Notes under the pieces: model-generated | What the model was told of the DNA's origin: nothing | Databases searched by the model: none | The model's input: only the letters and a program-made list of their open reading frames with translations | Assembly (NCBI RefSeq): GCF_013185185.1 | Contig: NZ_JAAZWE010000006.1 | Span: forward strand, 416,878 to 480,877 | Source: Saccharibacillus endophyticus | Lineage (GTDB): Bacteria > Bacillota > Bacilli > Paenibacillales > Paenibacillaceae | Reading direction: 5' to 3' | Length of the DNA stretch: 64,000 nt | Translations under genes and position numbers: made by a program | Shown: piece after piece, positions 34,468 through 43,448 of the stretch | Position numbering within the stretch: the stretch's first letter is position 1 | Layout: each line of letters starts with the position of its first letter

Positions 34468-34515
34468 AAAAAAGAAGCTGCCGAAGAACGGAGATAACCC
34501 GTTCGGCGGCAGCTT
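34468..34515 (-). terminator. Terminator after yajC
   Basis: AAGCTGCCGCCGAACGG and CCGTTCTTCGGCAGCTT form a long stem with one bulge, then CTTTTTTCC on the minus strand. Confidence 0.85.
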
Positions 34516-34565
34516 GCTTGCAAGGCCGCGGCAATTCACCTCCGTCGGCGCTTCCTTCATTCGTC

Positions 34566-34898
34566 TTACTTCTTGTCGAGGCTGACGTCGGAGCTGCCTG
34601 CCGTTGTAACATGGCTGATTGCGCTGCGGTCGAACGTCATTTTTGTAACATCATTTACGCGCAGAACAGCTACATCGTTCGTAATCTCCAGGATTGTACC
34701 GTGCAGACCACCGATCGTGACGACCTTGTCGCCTTTTTTAAGCTGTCCGAGCATAGCATTACGTTGTTTTTGTTTCTTTTGTTGCGGGCGAATCAGCAGG
34801 AAATAGAAAATGGCGATCATGAACACGAACGGAATGATCGTCATAATGATTCCGCCGCCGCCGGCAGGAGCAGCTGTAAGCGTTGCAGCTTGAAACAT
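34566..34898 (-). CDS. yajC: Preprotein translocase subunit YajC
   Basis: A 110-residue accessory subunit of the Sec holo-translocon. There is a Gly-rich N-terminus, one membrane helix (about residues 19-38), the hallmark FYFLLIRPQQKKQKQR, then the cytosolic GDKVVTIGGLHGTILEI domain. The ATG follows AAGGGGGATTAACG. It lies 64 bases after tgt, as in most bacteria. Confidence 0.95.
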   Translation of the reverse strand: MFQAATLTAAPAGGGGIIMTIIPFVFMIAIFYFLLIRPQQKKQKQRNAMLGQLKKGDKVVTIGGLHGTILEITNDVAVLRVNDVTKMTFDRSAISHVTTAGSSDVSLDKK

Positions 34899-34962
34899 CG
34901 TTAATCCCCCTTATTATGCGAATGGCCGTACGAAAGTCCTCGTACCGGACCCGTGGGGCAGC

Positions 34963-36102
34963 TTAGAACCCGTTGCTGTTGGCGTGCATGCCATACTGCT
35001 CAAAGAATTCGTCGCGGAAATCAAGCAAGCGATCCTCGCGGATAGCCTGACGGACGCCGCTCATCAAGTTGAGCAGGAAGTGGAGATTGTGATAAGTGGT
35101 CAGCCGGAGGCCGAACGTCTCGTCAGCCTTGATCAGGTGACGCAGGTACGCCCGGGAATAGTTCCGGCAGGTATAGCAATCGCAGTTCGGATCGAGAGGA
35201 CCGAAGTCTCTCGCGTACTGGGCATTGCGTACAACCACCCGGCCCTGGCTTGTCATCGTCGTTCCGTTACGCGCAATGCGCGTTGGCAGCACGCAGTCGA
35301 ACATATCGACTCCGCGAATGGCGCCTTCGAGCAGAGCATCCGGAGAACCTACGCCCATCAAATAGCGGGGCTTGTTCGCCGGGAGCAGCGGTACTGTATA
35401 CTCCAGCACTTCATACATCAGATGCTTCGGTTCTCCCACACTCAGTCCACCAATAGCATACCCCGGGAAATCCATCGAAGTCAAATCAGCCGCGCTCTGA
35501 CGACGCAGGTCTTCATGCATGCCGCCCTGCACGATTGCGAACAATCCTTGATCTTCCGGGCGCGCGTGAGCTTTCAGGCAGCGCTCCGCCCATCTCGACG
35601 TACGTTCAAGCGAGCGTTTGAGGTAAGCATGCTCGGCCGGGTAAGGCGGACATTCGTCGAAAGCCATCATGATATCCGATCCCAGCGCGTTTTGGATTTC
35701 CATCGCCACTTCCGGCGACAGGAACAGCTTGTCTCCGTTGAGGTGGGAACGGAAGTTTACGCCTTCTTCGGTGATCTTGCGCATTTCAGCCAGGCTGAAT
35801 ACTTGGAAGCCGCCGCTGTCGGTCAAGATCGGACGATCCCAGTTCATGAATTTGTGCAGGCCGCCGGCTTCGCGAATGATTTCGTGTCCCGGGCGGAGGA
35901 ACAGGTGATAGGTGTTGCTCAGGATGATCTGGGCATTCATTTGTTTGAGCTCTTCAGGGCTCATCGTTTTGACGGTGGCGAGGGTACCGACCGGCATGAA
36001 GGTCGGGGTCTCGATTACGCCGTGCGGCGTGTGGACCAGGCCGAGGCGCGCGCCGGACTGTTTACAGGTTTTGATATGTTCGTAGCGAATAGCGGATGTC
36101 AT
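34963..36102 (-). CDS. tgt: tRNA-guanine transglycosylase
   Basis: A 379-residue enzyme exchanging G34 for preQ1 in GUN-anticodon tRNAs on the route to queuosine. The active-site aspartates are in ILTDSGGFQVFSL and RGVDMFDCVLPTRIARNG. The zinc site is DCDCYTCRNYSRAYLRHLI. The ATG at 36102 (MTSAIRYEHIK) follows AAAGGA; the frame stays open 28 codons further into repeat copy 2, which is not coding. queA is the gene upstream, but 318 bases away because of the repeat. Confidence 0.97.
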   Translation of the reverse strand: MTSAIRYEHIKTCKQSGARLGLVHTPHGVIETPTFMPVGTLATVKTMSPEELKQMNAQIILSNTYHLFLRPGHEIIREAGGLHKFMNWDRPILTDSGGFQVFSLAEMRKITEEGVNFRSHLNGDKLFLSPEVAMEIQNALGSDIMMAFDECPPYPAEHAYLKRSLERTSRWAERCLKAHARPEDQGLFAIVQGGMHEDLRRQSAADLTSMDFPGYAIGGLSVGEPKHLMYEVLEYTVPLLPANKPRYLMGVGSPDALLEGAIRGVDMFDCVLPTRIARNGTTMTSQGRVVVRNAQYARDFGPLDPNCDCYTCRNYSRAYLRHLIKADETFGLRLTTYHNLHFLLNLMSGVRQAIREDRLLDFRDEFFEQYGMHANSNGF

Positions 36103-36158
36103 TGGATCGTTCCTTTGCAAGAAAATAGGAGTAGATCCTGTTCGTTTTGTGGCTAAAG

Positions 36159-36315
36159 GGCGGTGCTGCTGGAGAAATTCGTTCAAGACGCTGTCTCACT
36201 CGGAAAATGGATGGAATTTAAACAAGGAATTTTCCGAGTTCAAAGGCCAACACTTTACGTGTGTTACCTTAGGTTTTCTTTGAAAACCTATATTTCACTG
36301 AATTTCTCCCTCCGC
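36159..36315 (+). repeat. Structured intergenic repeat, copy 2 (with extra hairpins)
   Basis: Outer arms: GGCGG (36159-36163), GGAGAAATTC (36171-36180) with GAATTTCTCC, then TCCGC. The inner stem is CTCGGAAAAT with ATTTTCCGAG, then TTCAAAGGC. Compared with copy 3 it carries about 40 extra bases before the right arm. These contain AACAC/GTGTT and a perfect TAGGTTTTC-TTT-GAAAACCTA hairpin. It separates queA from tgt, both read on the other strand. Confidence 0.75.
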
Positions 36316-36420
36316 ACTTTTGCTTCGCTCAGCAGGACAGGATTTTCTCAGAAGCTTTCATGAAGCTTACGCTCTTAGATTAAAAATCAAAAGATAACTA
36401 ATCGATCAATATTCCAACTC

Positions 36421-37455
36421 TCAATAAATAAACATCGCGTCCCCGAAGCTGAAGAAGCGGTATTCGCGTTCTACGGCTTCGCGGTAGGCGGCCAGGACGT
36501 TGTCGCGGCCGGCCAGGGCGCTGACGAGCATGACTAGGGTCGACTTCGGCAGGTGGAAATTGGTGATCAGGGCATCGACGATTTTGAGGTCTTCGCCGGG
36601 ATACAGGAAGATCTGGGTCCAGCCGCTGTCCGCGCCGAGACGGCCGTGTTCGTCCATGGTGCGTCTGGCCGCGGATTCGAGCGTGCGGGTCGACGTGGTG
36701 CCGACGGATACGATCCGGCCGCCGCGTTCGCGGGTGCGGTTGATCAGCTCCGCGGTTTCGGCGGGAAGCTCGTAATACTCTTCGTGCATGACGTGTTCCT
36801 CGACGTTTTCTACCGAGACCGGACGGAAGGTGCCGAGTCCCACGTGCAAGGTGACGAAGCCGATATCCACGCCTTTATCTTGCAGCTTTTGCAGCAACTC
36901 GTCGGTAAAATGCAGACCTGCCGTCGGCGCTGCGGCGGAGCCTTCGTGCTTGGCATAAACGGTCTGATAGCGCTCGCGATCGTCCAGCCGCTCTTTGATG
37001 TAAGGCGGCAGCGGCATTTCGCCGAGACGATCGAGAATCTCTTGGAAAATGCCTTCGTAGCGGAACTCGATAATGCGCGCGCCCATGTCGCCTTCTTCGA
37101 GTACCACGGCTTCAAGCTCGTCGCCGAAACGCAGGACAGCGCCGGTTTTTACTTTTTTGCCGGGCTTCGCTAATGTCTCCCAACGATCGCCTTCAATGTT
37201 TTTGAGCAATAGCAGTTCCACGCGGGCACCGGTCTCCGGTTTAACGCCGTGCAGACGCGCCGGCATGACGCGGGTATCGTTGAGAATCAACGTATCGCCG
37301 GCGTTCAGCTTATCCAAGATGTCGTAAAAATGCAAGTGCTCGGTCGCTCCCGTTTGCTTGTTCAACGTGAGCAAACGGGAGGACGTACGCTCCGCAAGCG
37401 GAGTCTGGGCAATCAATCGTTCAGGCAATTCAAAATCGTAATCTTCTACATTCAT
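36421..37455 (-). CDS. queA: S-adenosylmethionine:tRNA ribosyltransferase-isomerase
   Basis: A 344-residue enzyme that adds the epoxycyclopentanediol group to preQ1 in tRNA, the step after Tgt. Recognisable segments are the N-terminal YDFELPERLIAQTPL, LNDTRVMPARL, GLHFTDELL, HVGLGTFRPV and TTSTRTLES, ending in FFSFGDAMFIY. It follows the SpoIID-like gene by seven bases and precedes tgt. Confidence 0.97.
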   Translation of the reverse strand: MNVEDYDFELPERLIAQTPLAERTSSRLLTLNKQTGATEHLHFYDILDKLNAGDTLILNDTRVMPARLHGVKPETGARVELLLLKNIEGDRWETLAKPGKKVKTGAVLRFGDELEAVVLEEGDMGARIIEFRYEGIFQEILDRLGEMPLPPYIKERLDDRERYQTVYAKHEGSAAAPTAGLHFTDELLQKLQDKGVDIGFVTLHVGLGTFRPVSVENVEEHVMHEEYYELPAETAELINRTRERGGRIVSVGTTSTRTLESAARRTMDEHGRLGADSGWTQIFLYPGEDLKIVDALITNFHLPKSTLVMLVSALAGRDNVLAAYREAVEREYRFFSFGDAMFIY

Positions 37456-37462
37456 GGAGTCT

Positions 37463-39577
37463 TCAGTCCTTAATCAGTTCTACGTTATTGTAATAATGCA
37501 GCAAAATATCTTCGTATGTCTCGCCCTCGTCGGCAAGTCCTTTGGCTCCCCATTGCGACAACCCAAGTCCGTGTCCGTTTCCGCGTCCGACGAAGAAGAA
37601 CCCGGTGCCGGAAGAAACGGCGGAGGTGTTCGTGCCGACCGAAGCAAGGCTGCGGCTCAATGCGTTTGCGTGCGAAGACGCGCCGATCGTAAGCCTGGCC
37701 GCAGACAGTCCTCCTTTGGACGCCGTGGCGTTCGTGATTACCGTATAAGCATCCGCCGACACCACATCGAACAACGTACTCGGCAGGCCGCTAAGCGCGG
37801 AACGGAACATATCCGGATATTTCACGTCGATCTTGAATCCGTTGATTTTAAGTTCGGTCGCACGACCCGAAGGGCCGCGTTGGCTGATCTGAATACTCTG
37901 AATGGTCGCAGGCAGTTTTGTCGTCGTACGACCTTTGAGCGAAGTCAGCAGCTGGGAAGACGTATACGGTCCGCGAATCCATTCATAGGTGTTGGACTCG
38001 CTCACGACTTCCAGTACAAGTGCTTCATCGCCGGGATTCATTTTCGACAATTCGGATACGCTGCTTTGGATCAACGGCAACGGACGGACCTTGGTGCTCT
38101 GTGCCGTCACGGTCATTTTACGGAAGCCGGTGGCATCCGTTCCTTTGTCCTTCACGTTATCCTCGCGTACGTAGCCGATCGTTCCGTTCGCCAGCGCCAC
38201 GTGGTACCACTTTTTCAAGTTGGCCGCTGCCGCGCTGTCGGATTGGGAAGCCACGCTGGAAAACAGATTGCTTCCGCCGCTGTTCCATACTTCCGTCGGG
38301 TCGGACGTTACGCCGCCCGCATTGGAAGAGAACAGAGCTTCGACCGCTTTGCCTCCTTGTTCCAAAATCTCGCCGGACGTCGCGTCGACCGCGGCGTTGA
38401 CCGATTTGCTTTCGGAACCCACTCCGTTATAAGCCTGGCTCAACGTCGAATCGACAACGTCGGCGACTTTGAACTTGGTTGCCGTTTGCGTCTGCACGGT
38501 TGCGTAGCTGCGCGCGGCGACCGCTTGCGCCTTCAGCGACTCTTCCGGCCAAGAAGCCGGAACTTCGGAGCCGACGACGGAATACAGGTACTGCTCCATC
38601 GGCAGCTCGTTCACCAGATACAGTTGTCCGCCGTACACCCCGATTTCCAGATCGCCCCGGTACGAACGCTTCGAGCGCTCTTCGACGCGGATGCCTTTGT
38701 CCGCCGCACCGTCGATCCAGATCCGATCCTGCTGGCCGAGCGACAATACGTAAGAAGGCACCGTCGTGCCGTTGTTCAGGTCGGCCGTCGCCTCGCTGCG
38801 AACGGCGGCCGAAGCGGAAACACCGTCGGAAACGGATAACGCGATGCCCGGCAGCTTACCGGCCAGCGAAACTTTCAACGCGTCCAGCGCGGAAGCGTTA
38901 TTCGCTTCTCCGACCTGCACGCTGTACGAAACTTTGCCGTTGACGGAAGAAACGCGCAGAACGCCGTCGACTCCGGCATCCAGCACTTTTTGCAAAGCAC
39001 CGGCCGCCGCGGCCTGCGTGCCGTAGCTGCCCGCATTCAGCGACAGCGTTCCGACGGCCGCCGGAGCCAATCCGCTTACCGCTTTGACTGAAGCGTTCGC
39101 GTTCAGGCGAGCCGCCGCATCGGATGCCGCCTTGTCGCTCGCGTAAGGCCCGGCATATAACTGGTAGAGGTCCTGACCGTTGCGAACGATCTTGTACACG
39201 GACAGTTTGTCGGATCCCGACTTCAGTTTGGATGCCAGTGCGGAGACGGCTTTAAGGTCGCCGCTTTCCCCGAGTTTGACGCGGGGGCCGCCCAAAGCGA
39301 ACGAAGAAGCCGCTCCGGGAGAAGTCGAAAACCACTTGATATAGCCGGCGTCCGTCTTTTGCCCGACCGCGACCGCTTGTTCCGGCGTCAGCGTAATCTT
39401 GTCCGTCGTCTGTTTATACGTGCTGCCCAAATTCAAAAACAGTCCTACGCGTACCGTATTGTCCGCTTCCGCCGCGTGAGCGGGCGTATGAAGCGGCAAA
39501 AACGAAAAAGCGACGGCGGCCGCAAGCAGCGGCTTCCCCCATTTGGCGGACTTTCCGTTCGAACGTTGCTTGGTCAT
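37463..39577 (-). CDS. Secreted SpoIID/LytB-domain protein with SPOR-like repeats
   Basis: A 704-residue exported protein. The signal peptide (1-35) ends at THAHA-like APAHAAEAD. Residues of about 85-290 contain two or three SPOR-like units such as YQLYAGPYASDKAASDAAARL, expected to bind denuded peptidoglycan glycans. The SpoIID domain follows with NELPMEQYLYSVVGSEVPASWP...LKAQAVAARSYA, SNAGGVTSDPTEVW and the C-terminal GRGNGHGLGLSQWGAKGLA. SpoIID enzymes are lytic transglycosylases that cut denuded glycan in engulfment; this one is twice as long and may act in vegetative wall or spore formation. It sits between ruvB and queA, seven bases from queA. Confidence 0.88.
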   Translation of the reverse strand: MTKQRSNGKSAKWGKPLLAAAVAFSFLPLHTPAHAAEADNTVRVGLFLNLGSTYKQTTDKITLTPEQAVAVGQKTDAGYIKWFSTSPGAASSFALGGPRVKLGESGDLKAVSALASKLKSGSDKLSVYKIVRNGQDLYQLYAGPYASDKAASDAAARLNANASVKAVSGLAPAAVGTLSLNAGSYGTQAAAAGALQKVLDAGVDGVLRVSSVNGKVSYSVQVGEANNASALDALKVSLAGKLPGIALSVSDGVSASAAVRSEATADLNNGTTVPSYVLSLGQQDRIWIDGAADKGIRVEERSKRSYRGDLEIGVYGGQLYLVNELPMEQYLYSVVGSEVPASWPEESLKAQAVAARSYATVQTQTATKFKVADVVDSTLSQAYNGVGSESKSVNAAVDATSGEILEQGGKAVEALFSSNAGGVTSDPTEVWNSGGSNLFSSVASQSDSAAAANLKKWYHVALANGTIGYVREDNVKDKGTDATGFRKMTVTAQSTKVRPLPLIQSSVSELSKMNPGDEALVLEVVSESNTYEWIRGPYTSSQLLTSLKGRTTTKLPATIQSIQISQRGPSGRATELKINGFKIDVKYPDMFRSALSGLPSTLFDVVSADAYTVITNATASKGGLSAARLTIGASSHANALSRSLASVGTNTSAVSSGTGFFFVGRGNGHGLGLSQWGAKGLADEGETYEDILLHYYNNVELIKD

Positions 39578-39601
39578 GCTCGCGTTCCTCCTTGAGGCGA
39601 A

Positions 39602-40612
39602 TTATTTTCCGTCTTCCGGCATCGGCAGTCCCAGGTGCGAATAGGCCTGGGCAGTGACAACGCGGCCTCTCGGCGTGCGCTGGATAAACCCGCTTTGCAG
39701 CAGGTAAGGTTCGTAAACGTCTTCGATCGTCTGGCTTTCCTCGCCGATCGTCGCCGCGATCGTATCGAGTCCGACCGGACCGCCGCGGAAATTCTGAATC
39801 ATCGCTTTCAACATCTTATGGTCGATGCTGTCGAGCCCCCTCGGATCGACTTGAAGGCGGGTTAAAGCTTCGGACGCAATCTCCGGGGTAATGATACCGT
39901 CTCCCCGTACCTGCGCGAAATCCCGTACGCGTTTGAGCAACCGGTTGGCAATGCGCGGAGTCCCCCGGGCCCGAAGCGCGATCTCTTCGGCGGCGTCTCC
40001 GATAATCTCCACATTGAGCGTGTCCGCGTTGCGAGCTACGATAAAGGCTAACTCTTCTACCCCGTAAAACTCCAGCCTGCTGACCACGCCGAAACGGTCG
40101 CGCAGCGGAGCCGACAACAATCCCGCGCGCGTCGTCGCGCCGATCAGCGTGAACGGCGGCAGGTCGAGACGCACCGAACGGGCGCTCGGCCCCTTGCCGA
40201 TCATGATATCGAGCGCGGAATCTTCCATCGCCGGATACATGACTTCTTCGACCGTTCGATGCAGGCGGTGAATTTCGTCGATAAACAAAACGTCGCCTTC
40301 TTGCAAATTGGTAAGCAGCGCGGCGAGATCGCCCGGACGTTCGATCGCCGGGCCGGACGTCGTGCGCAGATTGACGCCGAGCTCGTTGGCGATAATGTTC
40401 GCCAACGTCGTTTTTCCCAGTCCCGGAGGACCGTACAACAATACGTGATCCAGTGCCTCGTTCCGCATTTTCGCGGCTTCGATATACACCTTCAAATTTT
40501 CCTTGACCTGGTTCTGACCGATGTATTCCGACAAATAGCGGGGACGCAGACTCAATTCCACCGCCTGGTCTTCCATCATCAGATTGGCCGATATAATGCG
40601 GTCGTCTTCCAT
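39602..40612 (-). CDS. ruvB: Holliday junction branch migration ATPase RuvB
   Basis: A 336-residue AAA+ motor that drives branch migration with RuvA. Walker A is LLYGPPGLGKTTLANI, Walker B is VLFIDEIHRL, sensor 1 is LIGATTRAGLL, the arginine finger region is LRDRFGV, and the C-terminal winged helix ends QRTPRGRVVTAQAYSHLG. Downstream of ruvA by about 40 bases. Confidence 0.97.
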   Translation of the reverse strand: MEDDRIISANLMMEDQAVELSLRPRYLSEYIGQNQVKENLKVYIEAAKMRNEALDHVLLYGPPGLGKTTLANIIANELGVNLRTTSGPAIERPGDLAALLTNLQEGDVLFIDEIHRLHRTVEEVMYPAMEDSALDIMIGKGPSARSVRLDLPPFTLIGATTRAGLLSAPLRDRFGVVSRLEFYGVEELAFIVARNADTLNVEIIGDAAEEIALRARGTPRIANRLLKRVRDFAQVRGDGIITPEIASEALTRLQVDPRGLDSIDHKMLKAMIQNFRGGPVGLDTIAATIGEESQTIEDVYEPYLLQSGFIQRTPRGRVVTAQAYSHLGLPMPEDGK

Positions 40613-40653
40613 AAATCCACCGTTCCTCCCCGTTCATCCTTACTTTACCTCAT

Positions 40654-41277
40654 TTAGCCCCGATAAAGAACCTTTAATGCCCGCTTCATCAGCGCGTCGA
40701 CCGGTTCGCCCGGTTTTAAATCTTCTTTTAACTCCATCCACACTTTATCAAGCTCGGCATCGGTGTAACCCAACACTTCCAGGCCTTCCCGGGCTTCTTT
40801 CCAGCCTCCGCCGTCCAGTTCCGCTTCCGCGGCAACGGTATTGTCGAACAATCCGCCGAGCGAAGGCGCAACGAATCCGTCCAGACGGTCCTTGAGATCC
40901 AAGATCATGCGCTGGGCCGTCTTTTTCCCGATCCCAGGCAGCTTGGTCAAAAACGTCACGTTTTCCTGCTGGATCGCGGACACGACTTTCTCGGGCGAGC
41001 CTCCGGCCAATATGCCCAGCGCCACTCTCGGCCCGATCCCCGTCACGTCGATCAACCGACGGAACAGCTTCTGTTCTTCGCGCGTCGAAAAGCCGTACAG
41101 CGAGATGGCGTCTTCGCGCACGCTGTGATGCGTATACACCGTGACCGGCTCCGACGACCCTTTTGCGGCAAAAGCATACGGATTCGGACAAAACACCCGG
41201 TACCCTACGCCCTGCACGTCGACAACGATATATTCATTTTCCATATGGGCAACCAGCCCGCGTACAAAATCGATCAT
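40654..41277 (-). CDS. ruvA: Holliday junction branch migration protein RuvA
   Basis: A 207-residue junction-binding protein. The OB-fold N-terminus is MIDFVRGLVAHMENEYIVVDV. Two helix-hairpin-helix motifs follow (TGIGPRVALGIL and LPGIGKKTAQRMILDL), and a C-terminal RuvB-binding domain after an acidic linker. Its ATG overlaps the ruvC stop by four bases (ATGA), indicating coupled translation. Confidence 0.97.
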   Translation of the reverse strand: MIDFVRGLVAHMENEYIVVDVQGVGYRVFCPNPYAFAAKGSSEPVTVYTHHSVREDAISLYGFSTREEQKLFRRLIDVTGIGPRVALGILAGGSPEKVVSAIQQENVTFLTKLPGIGKKTAQRMILDLKDRLDGFVAPSLGGLFDNTVAAEAELDGGGWKEAREGLEVLGYTDAELDKVWMELKEDLKPGEPVDALMKRALKVLYRG

Positions 41278-41783
41278 TTTCGCAGTACCCCATTTAATTT
41301 GGAATTCAAACTTACCGAATGCGCATGACAGATCGCGACGGCCAAAGCATCCGCCACGTCATCCGGTTTCGGCACCGCAGACAGTTTAAGCAGCAGCTTC
41401 ACCATCTCCTGGACCTGTTTTTTTTCGGCTTTGCCGTAACCGACCACAGCCTGCTTGACCATCATCGGCGTGTATTCGGCGATCGGAATCCCTTTTTGCA
41501 CGGCCGCGAGCAGCAGCACGCCGCGCGCTTGGGCAACCGGCAGCGCCGTAGTGACGTTTCGGCTGAAATACAGCTTTTCCACGCCTACCTGATCCGGCTT
41601 GTATTTATCGATCAGCTGCACCATGCTTTCGTAAACGTCGCGCAGCCGCTCCTCCTCGGGCGTATGCGCCTTCGTCTGGATGCTTCCGTACTGCACCGGC
41701 GTCAGCTTATTGCCTTCTTTATCCACGAATCCGAAGCCGACGATCGCCAGGCCCGGGTCAATGCCCAAAATGCGCAAATCCAT
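41274..41783 (-). CDS. ruvC: Holliday junction resolvase RuvC
   Basis: A 169-residue endonuclease that cuts four-way junctions. Its RNase H-like acidic site is visible as RILGIDPGLAIVGFGF (Asp), VGVEKLYFSRN (Glu) and the C-terminal KPDDVADALAVAICH (two Asp). The ATG at 41783 (MDLRILGID) follows AGAGGAGAG and is preferred over a start 11 codons upstream. First gene of ruvC-ruvA-ruvB, likely continuing into the SpoIID-like gene, queA and tgt. Confidence 0.96.
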   Translation of the reverse strand: MDLRILGIDPGLAIVGFGFVDKEGNKLTPVQYGSIQTKAHTPEEERLRDVYESMVQLIDKYKPDQVGVEKLYFSRNVTTALPVAQARGVLLLAAVQKGIPIAEYTPMMVKQAVVGYGKAEKKQVQEMVKLLLKLSAVPKPDDVADALAVAICHAHSVSLNSKLNGVLRK

Positions 41784-42059
41784 CTCTCCTCTATCTTTAA
41801 CGGCGAAATTCTGCATGGAATGTAGTCCAGAGCTTCCGGAATCTTGAGCCCGAAGCGAACATATGTATTCCTTCTGTTCATTATAGCAAAAATAGCACTC
41901 GCCGGGAAAAAACTTTGCCCTCTTCCGTACCTTTGACGCCAGTTCCCCTTCGCTGCGCGTTTCGTGTATAATTTGGCTGTGCGCTTCAGATTCCTAACGT
42001 AACAGATACGCGTAAACGAAGCTTTTTTTACATACCGACAGGCAAAGGAGACGATCACA

Positions 42060-43247
42060 ATGATCATCAAACCGAAAACAAGAGGCTTTATCTGCACCAC
42101 CGCTCATCCGGAGGGATGTGCCAAGCAAGTCGAGAAGCAAGTCGAATACGTAAAATCGCAAAAGAAAATCGACGGCCCGGCCAACGTGCTCGTGATCGGT
42201 TCCTCAACCGGATACGGCCTCGCTTCGCGTATTACGGCAGCTGTCGGCGCGGGCGCGAACACGATCGGCGTCTTCTTCGACAAACCGGCGGAAGGCGCGC
42301 GCACGGCATCGGCAGGTTGGTATAACACAGCCGGCTTCGAAGCGGAAGCAGCCAAGCTGGGCGTCAAGTCTTTTAACATCGTAGGCGACGCTTTCTCGAA
42401 CGAAATCAAGACGCAAACGATCGACCTGATCAAAAAAGAACTGGGCCAAGTCGACCTCGTCGTCTACAGCGTCGCTTCCCCGCGCCGCACGCATCCGGTG
42501 ACGGGCGAGACGTTCACTTCCGTAATCAAGCCGATCGGCGCGCCTTACAGCAACAAAACGATGAACTTCCATACGGGCGAAGTGTCCACGACGACGATCG
42601 AACCGGCGACGGAAGAAGAAGTACGGCAGACGATCGCGGTCATGGGCGGCGAAGATTGGAAAATGTGGATGGACGCGCTGCAAGAAGCCGGAGCGCTGGC
42701 GCAAGGCGCGACGACCGTCGCTTATTCGTACATCGGTCCCGAAGTCACCCATGCCATCTATCGCGAAGGCACGATCGGCAAAGCGAAAAACGATCTGGAA
42801 CAAACCGCGAACGTGCTGAAAGAAAGCTTGAGCGCAATCGGCGGACGCGCCTTCGTATCGGTCAACAAAGCGCTTGTTACCCAGTCCAGCTCGGCGATTC
42901 CGGTCGTGCCGCTGTACATTTCGGCGCTGTACCGCGTCATGAAAGAAAAAGACCTGCACGAGAACTGCATCGAGCAGATGTACCGCTTGTTCGCGGATCG
43001 TCTGTACGGCGAAGAAACTTCGGCGGACGAAAAAGGATTGATTCGCGTCGACGATTGGGAAATGCGCGAAGACGTTCAAAACGAAGTCACGCGCCGTTGG
43101 AACGAACTGGGCACCGAAAACGTGGAAGAGCTGTCCGATCTGGCCGGCTACCGCCGCGAATTCTTCCAACTGTTCGGCTTTGAAAGCGACGGCGTGGATT
43201 ACGAAGTCGATACCGATCCGAACGTGCCGATGCCGAACCTGCGTTAA
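42060..43247 (+). CDS. fabV: Enoyl-ACP / trans-2-enoyl-CoA reductase FabV
   Basis: A 395-residue NADH-dependent enoyl reductase of the FabV type, the last step of the fatty-acid elongation cycle and usually tolerant of triclosan. The N-terminus is MIIKPKTRGFICTTAHPEGC, the cofactor loop is VLVIGSSTGYGLASRI, and SPRRTHP follows. The catalytic Y-x8-K lies within HAIYREGTIGKAK, the form that separates FabV from FabI (Y-x6-K). AAAGGAGACGATCACA precedes the ATG. A TATAAT lies at 41967-41972 but without a matching -35. It is a single-gene unit, 20 kb from fabH. FabV is best known from proteobacteria. Confidence 0.95.
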   Translation: MIIKPKTRGFICTTAHPEGCAKQVEKQVEYVKSQKKIDGPANVLVIGSSTGYGLASRITAAVGAGANTIGVFFDKPAEGARTASAGWYNTAGFEAEAAKLGVKSFNIVGDAFSNEIKTQTIDLIKKELGQVDLVVYSVASPRRTHPVTGETFTSVIKPIGAPYSNKTMNFHTGEVSTTTIEPATEEEVRQTIAVMGGEDWKMWMDALQEAGALAQGATTVAYSYIGPEVTHAIYREGTIGKAKNDLEQTANVLKESLSAIGGRAFVSVNKALVTQSSSAIPVVPLYISALYRVMKEKDLHENCIEQMYRLFADRLYGEETSADEKGLIRVDDWEMREDVQNEVTRRWNELGTENVEELSDLAGYRREFFQLFGFESDGVDYEVDTDPNVPMPNLR

Positions 43248-43358
43248 TCGTTAACGTTTTACGGCTGTCGAGAAAGTCACGTTCGCGGAAAAAGCGGGAA
43301 AACTCCGAGAGAAATTCGTTTTCTCGCTCCCAGCTACGTTGAACTTTCCCAACAAAAA

Positions 43359-43393
43359 AACCGTCTTGCTTGCCCATGGGCAGGAAAGACGGT
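43359..43393. terminator. Bidirectional terminator between fabV and the kinase gene
   Basis: ACCGTCTT and AAGACGGT with CTTGCCCATGGGCAGG inside form a stable stem with A- and T-runs on opposite sides, between convergent genes. Confidence 0.88.
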
Positions 43394-43448
43394 TTTTCGT
43401 TTCGCTTATCGATTCGATGCTTTTTCAGGTTCGACCACGGGGGACAAA

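Noticed and set aside
43285..43345. Possible fourth, degenerate copy of the structured repeat (contains GAGAAATTCGTT)
   Set aside because: Only about 12 bases match the left arm. The right arm, inner stem and TTCAAAGGC are missing, so chance similarity cannot be excluded.
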